Source: an uncultured Dehalococcoidia bacterium (GTDB taxonomy: Bacteria; Chloroflexota; Dehalococcoidia; Lucifugimonadales; UBA1127). Taken from it: a DNA stretch of 63,208 nt. The translations under genes were made by a program, and so were the position numbers. The DNA lies in contig CAJWXP010000008.1 of the NCBI GenBank assembly GCA_913049785.1, forward strand, positions 1 through 63,208, given 5' to 3'. The notes beneath the pieces were generated by a model. It was not told the origin of the DNA. It worked only from the letters and a program-made list of their open reading frames with translations, and made no database searches. Positions 43,122 to 52,455 of this stretch are shown one piece after another; the stretch's first letter is position 1, and each line of letters opens with the position of its first letter.

Positions 43122-43993
43122 CTACGCTGACAGAAAGAAGTCCAATAGACCAACACCCGCAAACCCCGGACTCACCCAGATGACCCTGTCCTGCTGCTCT
43201 TTTGGCAACAACTCATAAGTTATGTTCTCTATCTGTCGCATCAGGATCTCGCTGGTGCGCACCAGGATGCGCAGTGGGCGTTTCGCGGATGCCAGGATGG
43301 TGCTCCCGGCGGCATGGGGTCGGACACCCTGGTCAGAGTGCAGGCGATGGTCGGTAGCGTTGAGTCTCGCTTCAACGCGATGTCAAAGCGGCAGTTCCCC
43401 GTCGTGCCGCCGTCCCAGCAGCGGACAGGTTTGCCGGACACGTTTATGGTAATGTCCTTGAACAGCCCCTGGATCGATGAGCTTGCTCGCACAGCGCGGT
43501 GGATGGGCACGTGAGGGTCGCAATCTGTATTGAGGATGAGTGCGTCGCCGGTATCGGCGTCTGTGGCGGTCAACGTCAGGTCAAACGCTAAATCGCCAAA
43601 GCTCACAGGCCTATTCAATCGCTCCGGCCAAAGATTCTTCTGTAACCACTCCTCCAGCTTGTCCCCCTTGAGCGCGCCCTTTCTCAGCCAGCCGATGGGT
43701 GCCCAATTGATGTCTCGGAAATTGCTTAAATCCGATGCCAAACATAGCTGTTCTACTGCCCCTGCAGCATGCATTTGCGATTCCTTGATCGGCAGGTGGC
43801 CATAGGTCTCTGAGCGATGGAACGTATAGAGGGATCCGACCAATGCTCCGATGCTGGTCCCCACGATGCTTCCTATCTCTATCCCACGTTCCGCCAGCTC
43901 CAACAGGACGCCAACGTGCACGAAGCCCCGCGCGCCGCCGCCACCCAATGCCAGGTTCACTTTCTGTAGCTGGGTGTGCCTCGCCGTAGTCAT
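43122..43993 (-). pseudogene. Patatin-like phospholipase gene with a C-terminal frameshift
   Basis: LALGGGGARGFVHVGVL gives the oxyanion loop, GTSIGAL the nucleophile Ser and WDGGTTGN the catalytic Asp of the patatin dyad, as in RssA/YchK-type serine hydrolases. The frame ends early at 43241, after SDPMPPGA. The missing end (SEILMRQIENITYELLPKEQ, then GLLDFFLSA) continues in another frame to 43122. One base change in length near 43305-43310 separates them. Catalytic parts are intact, so a shortened protein might still work. A sequencing indel is also possible. The start ATG at 43991-43993 follows AGGTGAGG. Confidence 0.75.
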
Positions 43994-44085
43994 GGCCTCA
44001 CCTGTTATCATGCGTAATCGGTCCTTGGGAGATTCAAGCCAGTCGTAGGGTACCATAGCTATGCAGCGTAAAGCTTGAGGAGACC

Positions 44086-45057
44086 ATGCAGCCTGTGAAC
44101 GAACATCAGGGGGGCGGCTGGCAGCAATCGGTGCTGTTCACCCGCGTCGTGCTCACTGACTTCATGCGGAACAACTGCCCCTACATCGCTGCGGGCATCG
44201 CGTACTGGACGCTCTTCTCCCTGTTTCCACTCTCACTGGTAGGTCTCTCCATCCTCAGCTACTCCAATTCCACGCCTGCGGAGCAGACCAACATGGTAGA
44301 GGGGATCATTGAGCACATCCCGGTTTCAAAAGAGTACCTGCTGGACATCATCAACAGCGTAGCCGAGTCCAGAGGCGCCCTCAGCACCATCGCGATCATC
44401 GGCCTGCTGTTCTCCGGCACCGCCGTGTTTTCAGCGGTACGTAAGGGAATAAACCACGCATGGCACGTGGGCCAGCCCCACTACTTCTTTCTGGAACGGG
44501 CTATCGACATCTTGATGCTGACAGGCGTGGCATTGATGGCGTTGTCCGCCGCCGTGCTATCGACGAACGTCCTGGGCCTGGCGCCCTTGGAGGAGACCTC
44601 CGTCTGGCTCTTCGAGGGGCCAATCGGCAAGGTGTTCCTGGAAACAGGCGTCCTGGCAGCCACCTTTGGCGTGTTGATGCTGCTCTACCGATACGTGCCC
44701 AACACTAGCGTTGAATGGGACGATACGTGGCTTGGCGCGATGATTGGCGCATCGGTGTTCCATGGCGTCCGAATTGGCTTCAGCTGGTACGTCGCCAGCT
44801 TTGGGAGTTTCAACGTGGTCTACGGATCACTGGCCGGCATCATGGTGCTATTGCTGTGGATATACCTCTCTGCCATGGCGGTGGTGCTGGGCGCGGAGAT
44901 CTCCTACATATACAGTCGAGTGCACGGTTCACGCCGCATCCCCGGTGCCCTCAACGATTTTGGGGCGGCCCTTGGGATCAACTCCGAGTCCGACGACACC
45001 AAGGGGCTCTTACGTACGATGGTCGGCTGGTTCGTTCCCCCGAAACGTGACCAGTGA
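44086..45057 (+). CDS. YihY/virulence factor BrkB-family membrane protein
   Basis: 323 residues with six membrane helices. The signature AAGIAYWTLFSLFPLSLVGL near residue 38 and the late block YGSLAGIMVLLLWIYLSAMA, then GAEISYIY, are diagnostic of the UPF0761/YihY family, once mislabelled ribonuclease BN. Its function is unsettled; a transport role is usually assumed. Start ATG at 44086 behind GAGGAGA. It is divergent from the patatin gene. Confidence 0.92.
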   Translation: MQPVNEHQGGGWQQSVLFTRVVLTDFMRNNCPYIAAGIAYWTLFSLFPLSLVGLSILSYSNSTPAEQTNMVEGIIEHIPVSKEYLLDIINSVAESRGALSTIAIIGLLFSGTAVFSAVRKGINHAWHVGQPHYFFLERAIDILMLTGVALMALSAAVLSTNVLGLAPLEETSVWLFEGPIGKVFLETGVLAATFGVLMLLYRYVPNTSVEWDDTWLGAMIGASVFHGVRIGFSWYVASFGSFNVVYGSLAGIMVLLLWIYLSAMAVVLGAEISYIYSRVHGSRRIPGALNDFGAALGINSESDDTKGLLRTMVGWFVPPKRDQ

Positions 45058-45163
45058 TACATTGCGCCCAACACCGCAGGTAGCTAGAGACCAGAAGGGT
45101 CACACGTAGTAAACTGCAAGCATAGCTAAAGACCCAAGGGTCTCAAATACGGAGGACTAGTTC

Positions 45164-46879
45164 GTGCGCACCTTTCGCCTGGCGCTGGCCCAGGTAAACC
45201 CCACCGTTGGCGACATCGCAGGTAACACCAAAATCGTCCTGGAGCGCATCGAACAAGCTCGGGATAATAAGGCAGACCTGGTAGCCTTCCCCGAATTGAT
45301 GCTCACCGGCTATCCACCCGAAGATCTGTTGATGAAGCCCTCCTTCATCCGAGACAATCAGGCAGCCCTCGAAAAAGTCGTGGCAGCGGCAAGGGGCATC
45401 ACTGTGATCACAGGGTTCGTGGACGGCGGCAGTGACGCGATTTACAACGCAGCAGCCGTGGCCCACGATAGCCAACTCGTCGGCACATACCACAAGGTGT
45501 TTCTGCCTAACTACGGCGTCTTTGACGAGATGCGGTACTTCAAACCGGGCAGCGTCTGCCCCATCTACACCATCAACGGCGTGGGCGTGGGCGTCAACAT
45601 CTGTGAGGACATCTGGTACCCGGAGGGGCCGGTTTCCGTACAGAGGGATGCCGCTGCAAAGGTCATCGTCAACATCAACGGCTCCCCGTTCCACGCAGGC
45701 AAATGCGCCGATAGGGAGCAGATGCTTGCCAATCGAGCTTCCGACAACGGTCTGTACATCGGTTATGTGAACATGGTCGGAGGGCAGGATGAGCTGGTAT
45801 TCGATGGCGCGAGCGTGATCCTGGACGGACATGGCACTCCACTCGCACGTGCAGCCCAGTTCCAGGAAGAGATGCTGGTAGCCGACCTGGACGTTGATCT
45901 GGATTTCCCGCGACGAGTTCATGCCCCTCGGTCCCAGGCCGTCACAGGCACAGAGCACTTCGAAGTCTCCACCTACAAGGACATCGAACGCCCACCCATC
46001 GCCAGTCACGTTACAGAGCCGTTAGATGATATCGGGGAGGTGTACCAGGCCCTGGTGCTCGGCACCCGCGACTACGTGCAGAAGAACGGCTTCAGTAAGG
46101 CGCTGATAAGCCTTTCCGGTGGCATCGATTCCAGCCTCACCTGCGTCGTGGCGGTGGACGCCCTTGGCGCAGAGAACGTGGAGGGTATCACCATGCCCTC
46201 GCGCTACTCGTCGGACGGCAGCGTGTCCGACTCTGAGGACATGGTCAAGATTCTGGGCATCAAGATGCGTACCCTGCCCATTGAGAGTGTGCACGGCGCA
46301 ATGGAAGGCGCGCTAGACCCTTTCTTCAAGGGCACTGAGCCGAACATCGCGGAGCAGAACATCCAGGCCCGAATCCGTGGCAACCTACTGATGGCCGTAT
46401 CCAACAAGTTCGGCTGGCTGGTGCTCACCACCGGCAACAAGAGCGAGATCGCTATGGGCTACTCCACCCTGTACGGCGATATGGCCGGCGGGTTTGCTGT
46501 CATCAAAGACGTGCCAAAGACCCTGGTGTACAAGCTGTGCGAGTGGCGTAACACCCACGGCGAGCCCGCGTCACCGATACCTCAGAACGTCATCACCAAG
46601 CCCCCAAGCGCGGAGTTGAAGCCCGACCAGCGTGACGACGACGACCTACCGCCCTACGACCTGCTCGACAAGGTGCTTGAGGCCTACGTTGAGGAGGACC
46701 GTTCCTACGAGGAGATGCTGGGGATGGGGTTTGAGGCCGCAGTAGTAGAGCGCGTCATGCGCTCTGTTGACCGCAATGAGTTCAAGCGCAGGCAGGGTGC
46801 AGTGGGCATCAAAATCACGCCGCGTGCGTTCGGTCGAGACCGTCGCATGCCTATCATTAATCGCTATCGCGGCCACTAA
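45164..46879 (+). CDS. nadE: Glutamine-dependent NAD+ synthetase
   Basis: 571 residues in two domains. The N-terminal nitrilase-type glutaminase has the triad Glu44 (FPELM), Lys111 (YHKVFLP) and Cys147 (NICEDIW). The C-terminal synthetase has the PP-loop LSGGIDSSLT near residue 323 and TGNKSEIAMGYSTLYGDMAG. It amidates nicotinic acid adenine dinucleotide, the last step of NAD synthesis. The start is GTG at 45164 behind GGAGGA. The leader contains an AGACCC-AA-GGGTCT hairpin (about 45127-45140) just before the ribosome site. Confidence 0.97.
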   Translation: MRTFRLALAQVNPTVGDIAGNTKIVLERIEQARDNKADLVAFPELMLTGYPPEDLLMKPSFIRDNQAALEKVVAAARGITVITGFVDGGSDAIYNAAAVAHDSQLVGTYHKVFLPNYGVFDEMRYFKPGSVCPIYTINGVGVGVNICEDIWYPEGPVSVQRDAAAKVIVNINGSPFHAGKCADREQMLANRASDNGLYIGYVNMVGGQDELVFDGASVILDGHGTPLARAAQFQEEMLVADLDVDLDFPRRVHAPRSQAVTGTEHFEVSTYKDIERPPIASHVTEPLDDIGEVYQALVLGTRDYVQKNGFSKALISLSGGIDSSLTCVVAVDALGAENVEGITMPSRYSSDGSVSDSEDMVKILGIKMRTLPIESVHGAMEGALDPFFKGTEPNIAEQNIQARIRGNLLMAVSNKFGWLVLTTGNKSEIAMGYSTLYGDMAGGFAVIKDVPKTLVYKLCEWRNTHGEPASPIPQNVITKPPSAELKPDQRDDDDLPPYDLLDKVLEAYVEEDRSYEEMLGMGFEAAVVERVMRSVDRNEFKRRQGAVGIKITPRAFGRDRRMPIINRYRGH

Positions 46880-46880
46880 A

Positions 46881-46911
46881 GGTCTTAGACTATTTTGTGC
46901 CTGGCGGTGCG
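46881..46911 (+). repeat. GGTTACC element, weak copy 12
   Basis: Two bases after the nadE stop: GGTCTTAGAC hairpin, then TATTTTGTGCCTGGCGGTGCGG. Architecture and CCTGGCGGT agree with the family, but TTACC is absent. Confidence 0.35.
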
Positions 46912-46950
46912 GATTTATCCAGAACTCACATGCCTAAAAGGGGGCGAGGG

Positions 46951-47142
46951 ATGCAGATAACGTGTGAAGGAGGTGGAGCTATCATTGAGGGAGAGTCTGG
47001 GGGTGCGGTTCTCACGGCGATGATGGCACACGGTGAGAAAGTGCACTCTAACCTATTCGACGGCAAAAGCCCTGACGAAGTAAAACAGATGCAGCAGATA
47101 ATGGAAGCCCATGTGCGTCAGATGATTGCTGACGCGAGCTAA
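46951..47142 (+). CDS. Small DUF1059-like protein
   Basis: 63 residues from the ATG at 46951, which follows a G-rich AGGGGGCGAGGG. The pattern ITCEGGGAIIEGESGGAVLT followed by AHGEKVHS resembles DUF1059, small proteins that begin with a zinc-ribbon-like CPDCG and end in a helix. Here the second Cys is replaced by Gly, so metal binding is unlikely. It lies 71 bases downstream of nadE. Function unknown. Confidence 0.6.
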   Translation: MQITCEGGGAIIEGESGGAVLTAMMAHGEKVHSNLFDGKSPDEVKQMQQIMEAHVRQMIADAS

Positions 47143-47150
47143 CCGCGAGT

Positions 47151-47188
47151 GGTAACCGTCAAGCACACAGGTCTAGAACTAATCCTGC
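47151..47188 (-). repeat. GGTTACC stem-loop element, copy 13
   Basis: Starts at the base after the stop of the thioredoxin gene on the minus strand: GCAGGATTAGTTCTAGACC, then TGTGTGCTTGACGGTTACC. The AGGATTAGTTCT stem is a mutated form of copy 2's AGGACTAGTCCT. Confidence 0.7.
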
Positions 47189-47791
47189 TTAGCCCTGGGG
47201 CAATAACTCGGAGAAGACGCTCTCCAGGATCTCTTCGCTGACGGGGCCCACGAACTTCCTGACGATCTTCCCATCGGCGTCGATGAAGTACTTCTCAGGG
47301 ATGCCCGTCAGGCCGTAGTCGATGGCGATGTTGCCCTTGGTGTCCACGCCCATGGGATAGGTTGCGCCGCTCTCCCCCGCAAACCGTATCGCCTCGTCCT
47401 CAATGTCCCAGATGGCCACGCCCACGAACTCCACGCCCTGCGCTTTGTAGCCGAGGTAGGCCGCTGCCAGCGCCGGGGCTTCCTGTCGACACGGTGAGCA
47501 CCACGACGCCCAGAAGTCCAGCATGACCACCTGCCCGCGAAGGTCCGACAGCCGAAGCTCTTCGCCGTCAAAGGTGGTTACGACGAAGTCCCGTGCAATG
47601 TCGCTGTCCACGTCCACCTCGCCGAACGCGCTGTTGATGGCGATGCCAGCGGGCACGCCACCCGAGCGACTCAACGCGACACCAAGGATGGCGAACAGCG
47701 CAACCAACGGGATAGCCACAGCGGCCATCGCCACCAACTTACGGTGGTTTGTCGGGCGTTCCTCTGGGGTGATGCCTTCTTGTTCAGCCAC
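47189..47791 (-). CDS. Membrane-anchored thioredoxin-like protein (TlpA/ResA/CcmG type)
   Basis: 200 residues. One N-terminal membrane helix (VAMAAVAIPLVALFAILGVAL), then a thioredoxin fold with active site WASWCSPCRQE and the cis-Pro region LTGIPEKYFIDADGKIV. The redox-active pair faces the outside and would reduce apocytochrome c cysteines before haem attachment. It is the last gene of the ccm part of the cluster. Start ATG at 47789-47791 behind AAAGGAAC. Confidence 0.9.
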   Translation of the reverse strand: MAEQEGITPEERPTNHRKLVAMAAVAIPLVALFAILGVALSRSGGVPAGIAINSAFGEVDVDSDIARDFVVTTFDGEELRLSDLRGQVVMLDFWASWCSPCRQEAPALAAAYLGYKAQGVEFVGVAIWDIEDEAIRFAGESGATYPMGVDTKGNIAIDYGLTGIPEKYFIDADGKIVRKFVGPVSEEILESVFSELLPQG

Positions 47792-47815
47792 TACAAGTTC
47801 CTTTTGACCCAGTAT

Positions 47816-47885
47816 GTCATTCTGAGGGAGTGAGACGACCGAAGAATCCGGGTTCTTCGCCCCGAAATGCGGGACTCAGAATGAC
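47816..47885. repeat. GTCATTCTGAG-type repeat, complete copy
   Basis: A 70-base element with perfect 11-base terminal inverted repeats (GTCATTCTGAG ... CTCAGAATGAC) and an inner GAAGAATCCGGGTTCTTCG hairpin. It fills the gap between two ccm-cluster genes. It resembles a short non-autonomous mobile element. Confidence 0.75.
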
Positions 47886-47896
47886 AACCAAGTGGA

Positions 47897-49069
47897 TCAT
47901 CCTTCCGTCTGCGCCCTTGCAATAAGGGCGGCCCGCTGCTGCTTGTACGCTTCCTCTTCGACGTCGCCCGCTTCGAAGCGCTCGTCCAACGTGGCGATGG
48001 CGACGATAAGCTCATCATGGATAGTATCATCCCCGTCGACCATGTCCGCAGACGCCCTACGACGTCGCACCAGCGTGAACCCCAACAGGCCTACAAACAC
48101 CAGGCCAGCCACCGCAGGCAGCACGCCACGTTGGAACCCGTCGCTCTTGCCTATCTTCTCAGCGCGCTGCATGAGCGATGGCTGAGGCAGGTCAGTCATG
48201 ACGAACCTTACGCGTTCTCCCGCCGGAATGTTCTCTGACTCCAGCATCACAAACGTCCTGTCGCCCACTGTTGCCGAAGCCGCGGTCAACATCTCCGGGC
48301 TGACGACCCTCGCCAGTCCCTCTGGGATCATGACCCGATACGCGGCTACACCCATGGGGAAGTGGGGTTCGTACGCCAGGGTCGAACCACTGTACGGTGC
48401 TCGATAGACGTACAGGATGTCATGCTCGCCAGGAGGGATGGGTGTGGTCAGCGCAAAGCCCAAGTTCACCTGCAGGATGTGCCCGCCCGGCAGCGACGTC
48501 TCCACGTCCAGGTCTGTAGCGCCCTCAGGCAGTGTGAATCGCAGCAGGTTCATAGGCCCGTCCGTCTGCACGTCCGTCTGAAAGGTGCGATCACTGCTAT
48601 TTCTGATCTTGACCGCTTCCAGCACCTCTATTTGCCGGGTCTTCTTATCGGCAGAGGTCAACGCCAGCGTATCGTCCAGCAAGTAGAGTACGGAGAAGTT
48701 GTTGGTGAGCTCGTAGATCGTGACCTCCAGCGGTCCCACCAGCGGCTCGCCCAGCATACGGTTGGTGTATTCAACGCTCAGGTAGGTCGTCGAGACCACG
48801 TAGCCCAGGTTGCCCTGAGGCGGCAGGTTCACAAACCGAAATGTGCCATCGTCAAAGGTCAACGTGACCCGCTCGATCACTTCGCTCGTGTCCGATTGAA
48901 ACTGCAGGGTCACCTGAAGGTTTACAGGGACATCAGCTCCGGCAGTGCCGTTGGTCACCGTCCCAGAGAATTCAATCGATGTTTGTGCGTAAGAGGTCTG
49001 GTGGGACTGGCTGAACAGCATGATGACCATAAGAGCCATCGTGGCGGTAAAAACAACCCGACGATGCAT
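47897..49069 (-). CDS. Secreted membrane-anchored protein of the ccm cluster, unknown function
   Basis: 390 residues: signal peptide (to about TSYAQ), a long beta-rich extracytoplasmic region (30-300) including a carboxypeptidase-regulatory-like start (FSGTVTNGTAGADVPVNL, then DGTFRFVNLPP), one membrane helix near 320 (VLPAVAGLVFVGLLGFTLV) and a cytoplasmic tail with a SHOCT-like ERFEAGDVEEEAYKQQRAAL. Its start overlaps the stop of the CcmI-like gene by one base (TGATG), so it is translationally coupled and probably belongs to cytochrome maturation or assembly. I do not recognise a named family for the middle part. Confidence 0.75.
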   Translation of the reverse strand: MHRRVVFTATMALMVIMLFSQSHQTSYAQTSIEFSGTVTNGTAGADVPVNLQVTLQFQSDTSEVIERVTLTFDDGTFRFVNLPPQGNLGYVVSTTYLSVEYTNRMLGEPLVGPLEVTIYELTNNFSVLYLLDDTLALTSADKKTRQIEVLEAVKIRNSSDRTFQTDVQTDGPMNLLRFTLPEGATDLDVETSLPGGHILQVNLGFALTTPIPPGEHDILYVYRAPYSGSTLAYEPHFPMGVAAYRVMIPEGLARVVSPEMLTAASATVGDRTFVMLESENIPAGERVRFVMTDLPQPSLMQRAEKIGKSDGFQRGVLPAVAGLVFVGLLGFTLVRRRRASADMVDGDDTIHDELIVAIATLDERFEAGDVEEEAYKQQRAALIARAQTEG

Positions 49070-49449
49070 CAGGAATCAGCCCTGGGTTGGTCGTCACCCT
49101 CTTGAAGCCTGGTCCTGGCTGCCAGCACCTCATCCTCCAGCATTGCCGCAAGCTCGTCCAGGTCGCCCTCTACCTGTTCTTGCTGTCGAAGGGCGATGGC
49201 CGCTTGACGTCGATACTCTCGCAGTTGGCGCTGATATTCCCGGTCGTCCACCTGGCCAAGCTCTCGCTCAAGACGCAGGGTCTCCAGTGCCTGGTAAATG
49301 GACTCACGCTGAGAGCGCAACGCCTCCGCGTCCTGGGGGTTGAAGGTGTCTGCTTTTTTGGGTGTGCGGAAAAAGGGGATAGCCACAACAACTATGGCAA
49401 GCACAGCGAGTAAAGCGGATAAGGCCAGAGCCACAGCGTTATTCCTCAT
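49069..49449 (-). CDS. CcmI-like cytochrome c biogenesis protein (short form)
   Basis: 126 residues: an N-terminal membrane helix (LALSALLAVLAIVVVAIPFF) followed by a charged coiled coil (ESIYQALETLRLERELGQVD, then YQRQLREYRRQAA). This matches the membrane-proximal part of CcmI, which helps hand apocytochrome to the haem lyase. The TPR domain of full CcmI is absent. Its position directly after ccmF supports the call. Start ATG at 49447-49449. Confidence 0.75.
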   Translation of the reverse strand: MRNNAVALALSALLAVLAIVVVAIPFFRTPKKADTFNPQDAEALRSQRESIYQALETLRLERELGQVDDREYQRQLREYRRQAAIALRQQEQVEGDLDELAAMLEDEVLAARTRLQEGDDQPRADS

Positions 49450-49485
49450 TACGTGTCAAATTACTGCTTCCAGTGTACCTCAGCC

Positions 49486-51465
49486 CTACGCAGTAGCGGG
49501 AGCAACCCTCAGCGTAGATATGGCCACCGCAGCCTTCTGACGTTCAGGCCACAGCGCAACAACGGTACCAAAGACCATGACCGGCCCCGCCAACCACAAC
49601 CAGATGATGAGCGGGTTGATGTGCAGCCTGAAAAGCGCACGCCCATCCTCAGAGAACTCACTGGCCAGGATGTACAGGTCTTCCACCGGAGTCTGCCTGA
49701 TGCCCGCGCGGGTGGCAGCCATGGAGAAGCTGGGGTAGAACGCATAGCCAGGTTGGAGCTGCTTGATGAGATCGCCGTTCTTATACAGGAGCACGTCGGC
49801 ACGCTGTTCGATTCGGTCTGACTTGACCACCGTCGTGCTGCCAAGGTACTCCATCTCATAGTCGCCCAACACTGCCCGTTCACCGGGGAGCAGGGAAAAG
49901 TCGTCCTGCACGCTGTAAAACGATGACCCAGTGGCTGCGAAGGCCACCATGATGATGCCGATATGCGCGATGTAGCCTCCGTATCTAGGCCTATTGGAAG
50001 ACACAAGGCGAGTAAAGGCTAAGGCATAGTTCTCCCCCTTGTTATGGCGCACCTGCGCCCCCTTGGCCCACTCCCGTGCGATGCCTGCAGCAGCCATGCC
50101 ACAAACGCCGAAGGCCAGGGCCGGGATGAACGATGCCGCGCCAAGGGCAACTGACACTAAAGCCGTGCCCAGTCCCACCATGATGGGGATCCGCATGAGT
50201 CGCAGCAAAGATTGACCGGACGCTCTACGCCACGGTAATAACGGGCCAACGCCCATGAGCACCACCAGCGCCAGGAACAGCGGCCCCGCAACCACATCGA
50301 AGTACGGTCGGCCCACCGTGATGGTCACACCACGGAACACGTCCGTCACCAACGGGTATACCACACCCCACAGCGTCACTAGGGCGATCATCAGGAACAG
50401 CAAGTTGTTCAGCAGGAATGCGGCCTCTCGGGATAGGTGCGATTCCAACGCCGCTGCGCTCTTGAGAGATGAGTATCGCCAGAAGAACAGGGCAAACGCC
50501 CCAAGGAGGTTGACTCCCAGGAAGACCAGGAACACCCAACCCATCGTCGATTGTCCAAAAGAGTGGACAGAAGGCACAGGGCCACCCCGGTTCATGAACA
50601 TGCCATACATGGCAAAGCCCCACGCCAGGATGATCAGGGCCATGTTCCACATGCGGAACATCCCTCTGCGACGCTGCACCATGATGGAGTGCACAAAGGC
50701 CGTCAGTGGTAGCCACGGCAGCAGGCCTGCATTCTCAACCGGATCCCAGGCCCAGTAGCCGCCCCATCCCAGGATGGTGTACGCCCACCATGCGCCCAGC
50801 AGTAGCCCGATGGTCAACGTGGCCCACACGATGAGCGCCCAGACACGCGCGGTATCCACCCATTCATCGCCCGTTTGCCCTGCCATCAGATGTCCCATGC
50901 CAAAGGCGAAGGGTATCCCTAGGCCTATCAAGCCCGCCATGAGCATGGGCGGATGGAAGAACATGCCAACGTGAGTCAGTAGCGGGTTGATACCCTGGCC
51001 GTCCGCTGGGGCTACGGGAAGCTCGAAGAAGGGGTTGGCCATGGTCATCATCACAGCAACGAAGAAGACGGTGATGGACATCAACACAAAGGTGGTGTAG
51101 GGAAGCGCAGGGCGGACTTCATCAGGGGCTCGCCAGATCGCCAGCCCGCTCACTGCGGCGAATATGAGTGACAGGAACAGCATGGAACCCTCGTTGCCGG
51201 CGTAGAAGGCAACCCAGGTAAGCCAGGGGTCCATGGCCAGGTTGCTGTGCCCTGCTACATACCGTAGCTCGAAGTTGTGGGTCACAAAAGCAGCTACCAG
51301 CACCGACGTGGAGATGGCAAGCATCAACGGGGTGAGGTACGCAGCGTAGCGCGCGCTGATTACCAGGTCCGGAGCGCGCTTCCACTGGCCAACCAGGGAG
51401 CCCAAAGCCGCGTACACCGCAAGCGCAAGCGACAGTAGGAGTGTGATAGAACCCAGGTCGGCCAT
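49486..51465 (-). CDS. ccmF: Cytochrome c haem lyase subunit CcmF
   Basis: 659 residues with about 15 membrane helices. The WWD domain reads WGGYWAWDPVENAGLLPW, and conserved His residues flank it (LTHVGMFFHPP and SVHSFG). CcmF receives haem from CcmE and, with CcmH and CcmI, ligates it to CxxCH motifs on the outer face of the membrane. The multihaem ActA and monohaem ActE encoded upstream are its obvious clients. Start ATG at 51463-51465, 3 bases after the ccmH stop. Confidence 0.96.
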   Translation of the reverse strand: MADLGSITLLLSLALAVYAALGSLVGQWKRAPDLVISARYAAYLTPLMLAISTSVLVAAFVTHNFELRYVAGHSNLAMDPWLTWVAFYAGNEGSMLFLSLIFAAVSGLAIWRAPDEVRPALPYTTFVLMSITVFFVAVMMTMANPFFELPVAPADGQGINPLLTHVGMFFHPPMLMAGLIGLGIPFAFGMGHLMAGQTGDEWVDTARVWALIVWATLTIGLLLGAWWAYTILGWGGYWAWDPVENAGLLPWLPLTAFVHSIMVQRRRGMFRMWNMALIILAWGFAMYGMFMNRGGPVPSVHSFGQSTMGWVFLVFLGVNLLGAFALFFWRYSSLKSAAALESHLSREAAFLLNNLLFLMIALVTLWGVVYPLVTDVFRGVTITVGRPYFDVVAGPLFLALVVLMGVGPLLPWRRASGQSLLRLMRIPIMVGLGTALVSVALGAASFIPALAFGVCGMAAAGIAREWAKGAQVRHNKGENYALAFTRLVSSNRPRYGGYIAHIGIIMVAFAATGSSFYSVQDDFSLLPGERAVLGDYEMEYLGSTTVVKSDRIEQRADVLLYKNGDLIKQLQPGYAFYPSFSMAATRAGIRQTPVEDLYILASEFSEDGRALFRLHINPLIIWLWLAGPVMVFGTVVALWPERQKAAVAISTLRVAPATA

Positions 51466-51468
51466 GGT

Positions 51469-52029
51469 TTACGTCCCTTCCGTATCGTTCTTGTCTGATT
51501 GCTCAGTCGATTCGTCGACCTCGCCCATTTCTTTGTCTACTAACTCCAGATAGGCATCAAGCTCACTGTCAGCGTTGTCGCCAGCGCCTGACGTTCGTAG
51601 CGCAGGTGCGGACCCTGGTCGCAGCATCGACTTCGTGACGAAATACAACACCAGAAGCGCTAGCACGACGCCCACCGGTGGCGCAATCCACATCAAGAGG
51701 TTGAACCCCTCTTTGGGTGGCGCGGCCAGGACACGTTCACCGTAGCGGTCTACAAAGAACTGCCGAATATCCGAGTCGGAGCGGCCTTCCTCGATCTGCT
51801 CTCGCACGATGACCTGCATCTGGTTGGCCAGTAGCACCTGAGAGCGGTCGATGGTCTCTCCAGGGCAGATCGGGCAGATGAGCGACTTATCCAGCGATTG
51901 CGCACGCCTTTCATCTGGAGGGAGAGGGGATGTGGAGATGGTGCAGGCAGCCAATACGGTGAAAGCGCCAACGATCAGGAGAACGACCGTTATCTCACCT
52001 TGCCGCCATGTCCTTTTGAACATCGCCAA
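51469..52029 (-). CDS. ccmH: Cytochrome c maturation protein CcmH
   Basis: 186 residues. A lipobox-like VLAACTIS, then the CcmH/NrfF core SLICPICPGETIDRSQVLLA with its redox-active CPIC pair, VREQIEEGRSDSDIRQFFVDRYGE, and a membrane helix (WIAPPVGVVLALLVLYFV). It presents reduced apocytochrome to CcmF. The usual sequence is CPxCQG; here a Pro replaces the Gln. An acidic C-terminal tail follows. The start is ATG at 52027-52029 or two codons later. Confidence 0.92.
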   Translation of the reverse strand: MAMFKRTWRQGEITVVLLIVGAFTVLAACTISTSPLPPDERRAQSLDKSLICPICPGETIDRSQVLLANQMQVIVREQIEEGRSDSDIRQFFVDRYGERVLAAPPKEGFNLLMWIAPPVGVVLALLVLYFVTKSMLRPGSAPALRTSGAGDNADSELDAYLELVDKEMGEVDESTEQSDKNDTEGT

Positions 52030-52058
52030 CTACTACTCCAGATCTATCCTAACAACTG

Positions 52059-52101
52059 CCTTTGGTAACCGTCAGAGACACAGGTGAAGGATAAGTCCTC
52101 C
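52059..52101 (-). repeat. GGTTACC stem-loop element, copy 14
   Basis: Begins at the base after the stop of the 80-residue ORF on the minus strand: GGAGGACTTATCCTTCACC, then TGTGTCTCTGACGGTTACC. The sequence TGTGT-CTNTGACGGTTACC is shared with copy 13. Confidence 0.7.
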
Positions 52102-52344
52102 CTAGACCCACCTGCGACGTAAAGCTACCACCGCTATCACATAGAGGGTAGGAGCCAGTCCTGCCATCCAGTCCCAGTGTACGTAGCGACCGAATAGCGG
52201 ATTAACCACCGCGCTCACCACGATCGCAGCCCCTACTACTGCTGCAGCCACCGCCAGAGACACTAACCAACTACGCTGTATCGCCCCATCCTCTACCACT
52301 AGCTTACTACGTGTGTAGACCAGATGGGGATGCGCCAAAATCAT
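52102..52344 (-). CDS. Small two-helix membrane protein
   Basis: 80 residues with two hydrophobic helices (SWLVSLAVAAAVVGAAIVVS and LAPTLYVIAVVAL) joined by PLFGRYVHWDWM. It lies between the cytochrome c of the ACIII cluster and ccmH on the same strand, so a part in assembly or stability is possible. The ATG at 52342-52344 lacks a strong ribosome site and the true start may be a few codons inside. No family recognised. Confidence 0.55.
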   Translation of the reverse strand: MILAHPHLVYTRSKLVVEDGAIQRSWLVSLAVAAAVVGAAIVVSAVVNPLFGRYVHWDWMAGLAPTLYVIAVVALRRRWV

Positions 52345-52455
52345 GTGTTTGGATGAAGGTCACTTTCCCCATCAGCCACACCTTTGATGCAGACAGGGAG
52401 CTATAGGTGCAGAACTCGCCTTGGCCAAGACATCCGCGGCGTGATTTAAACCCTG

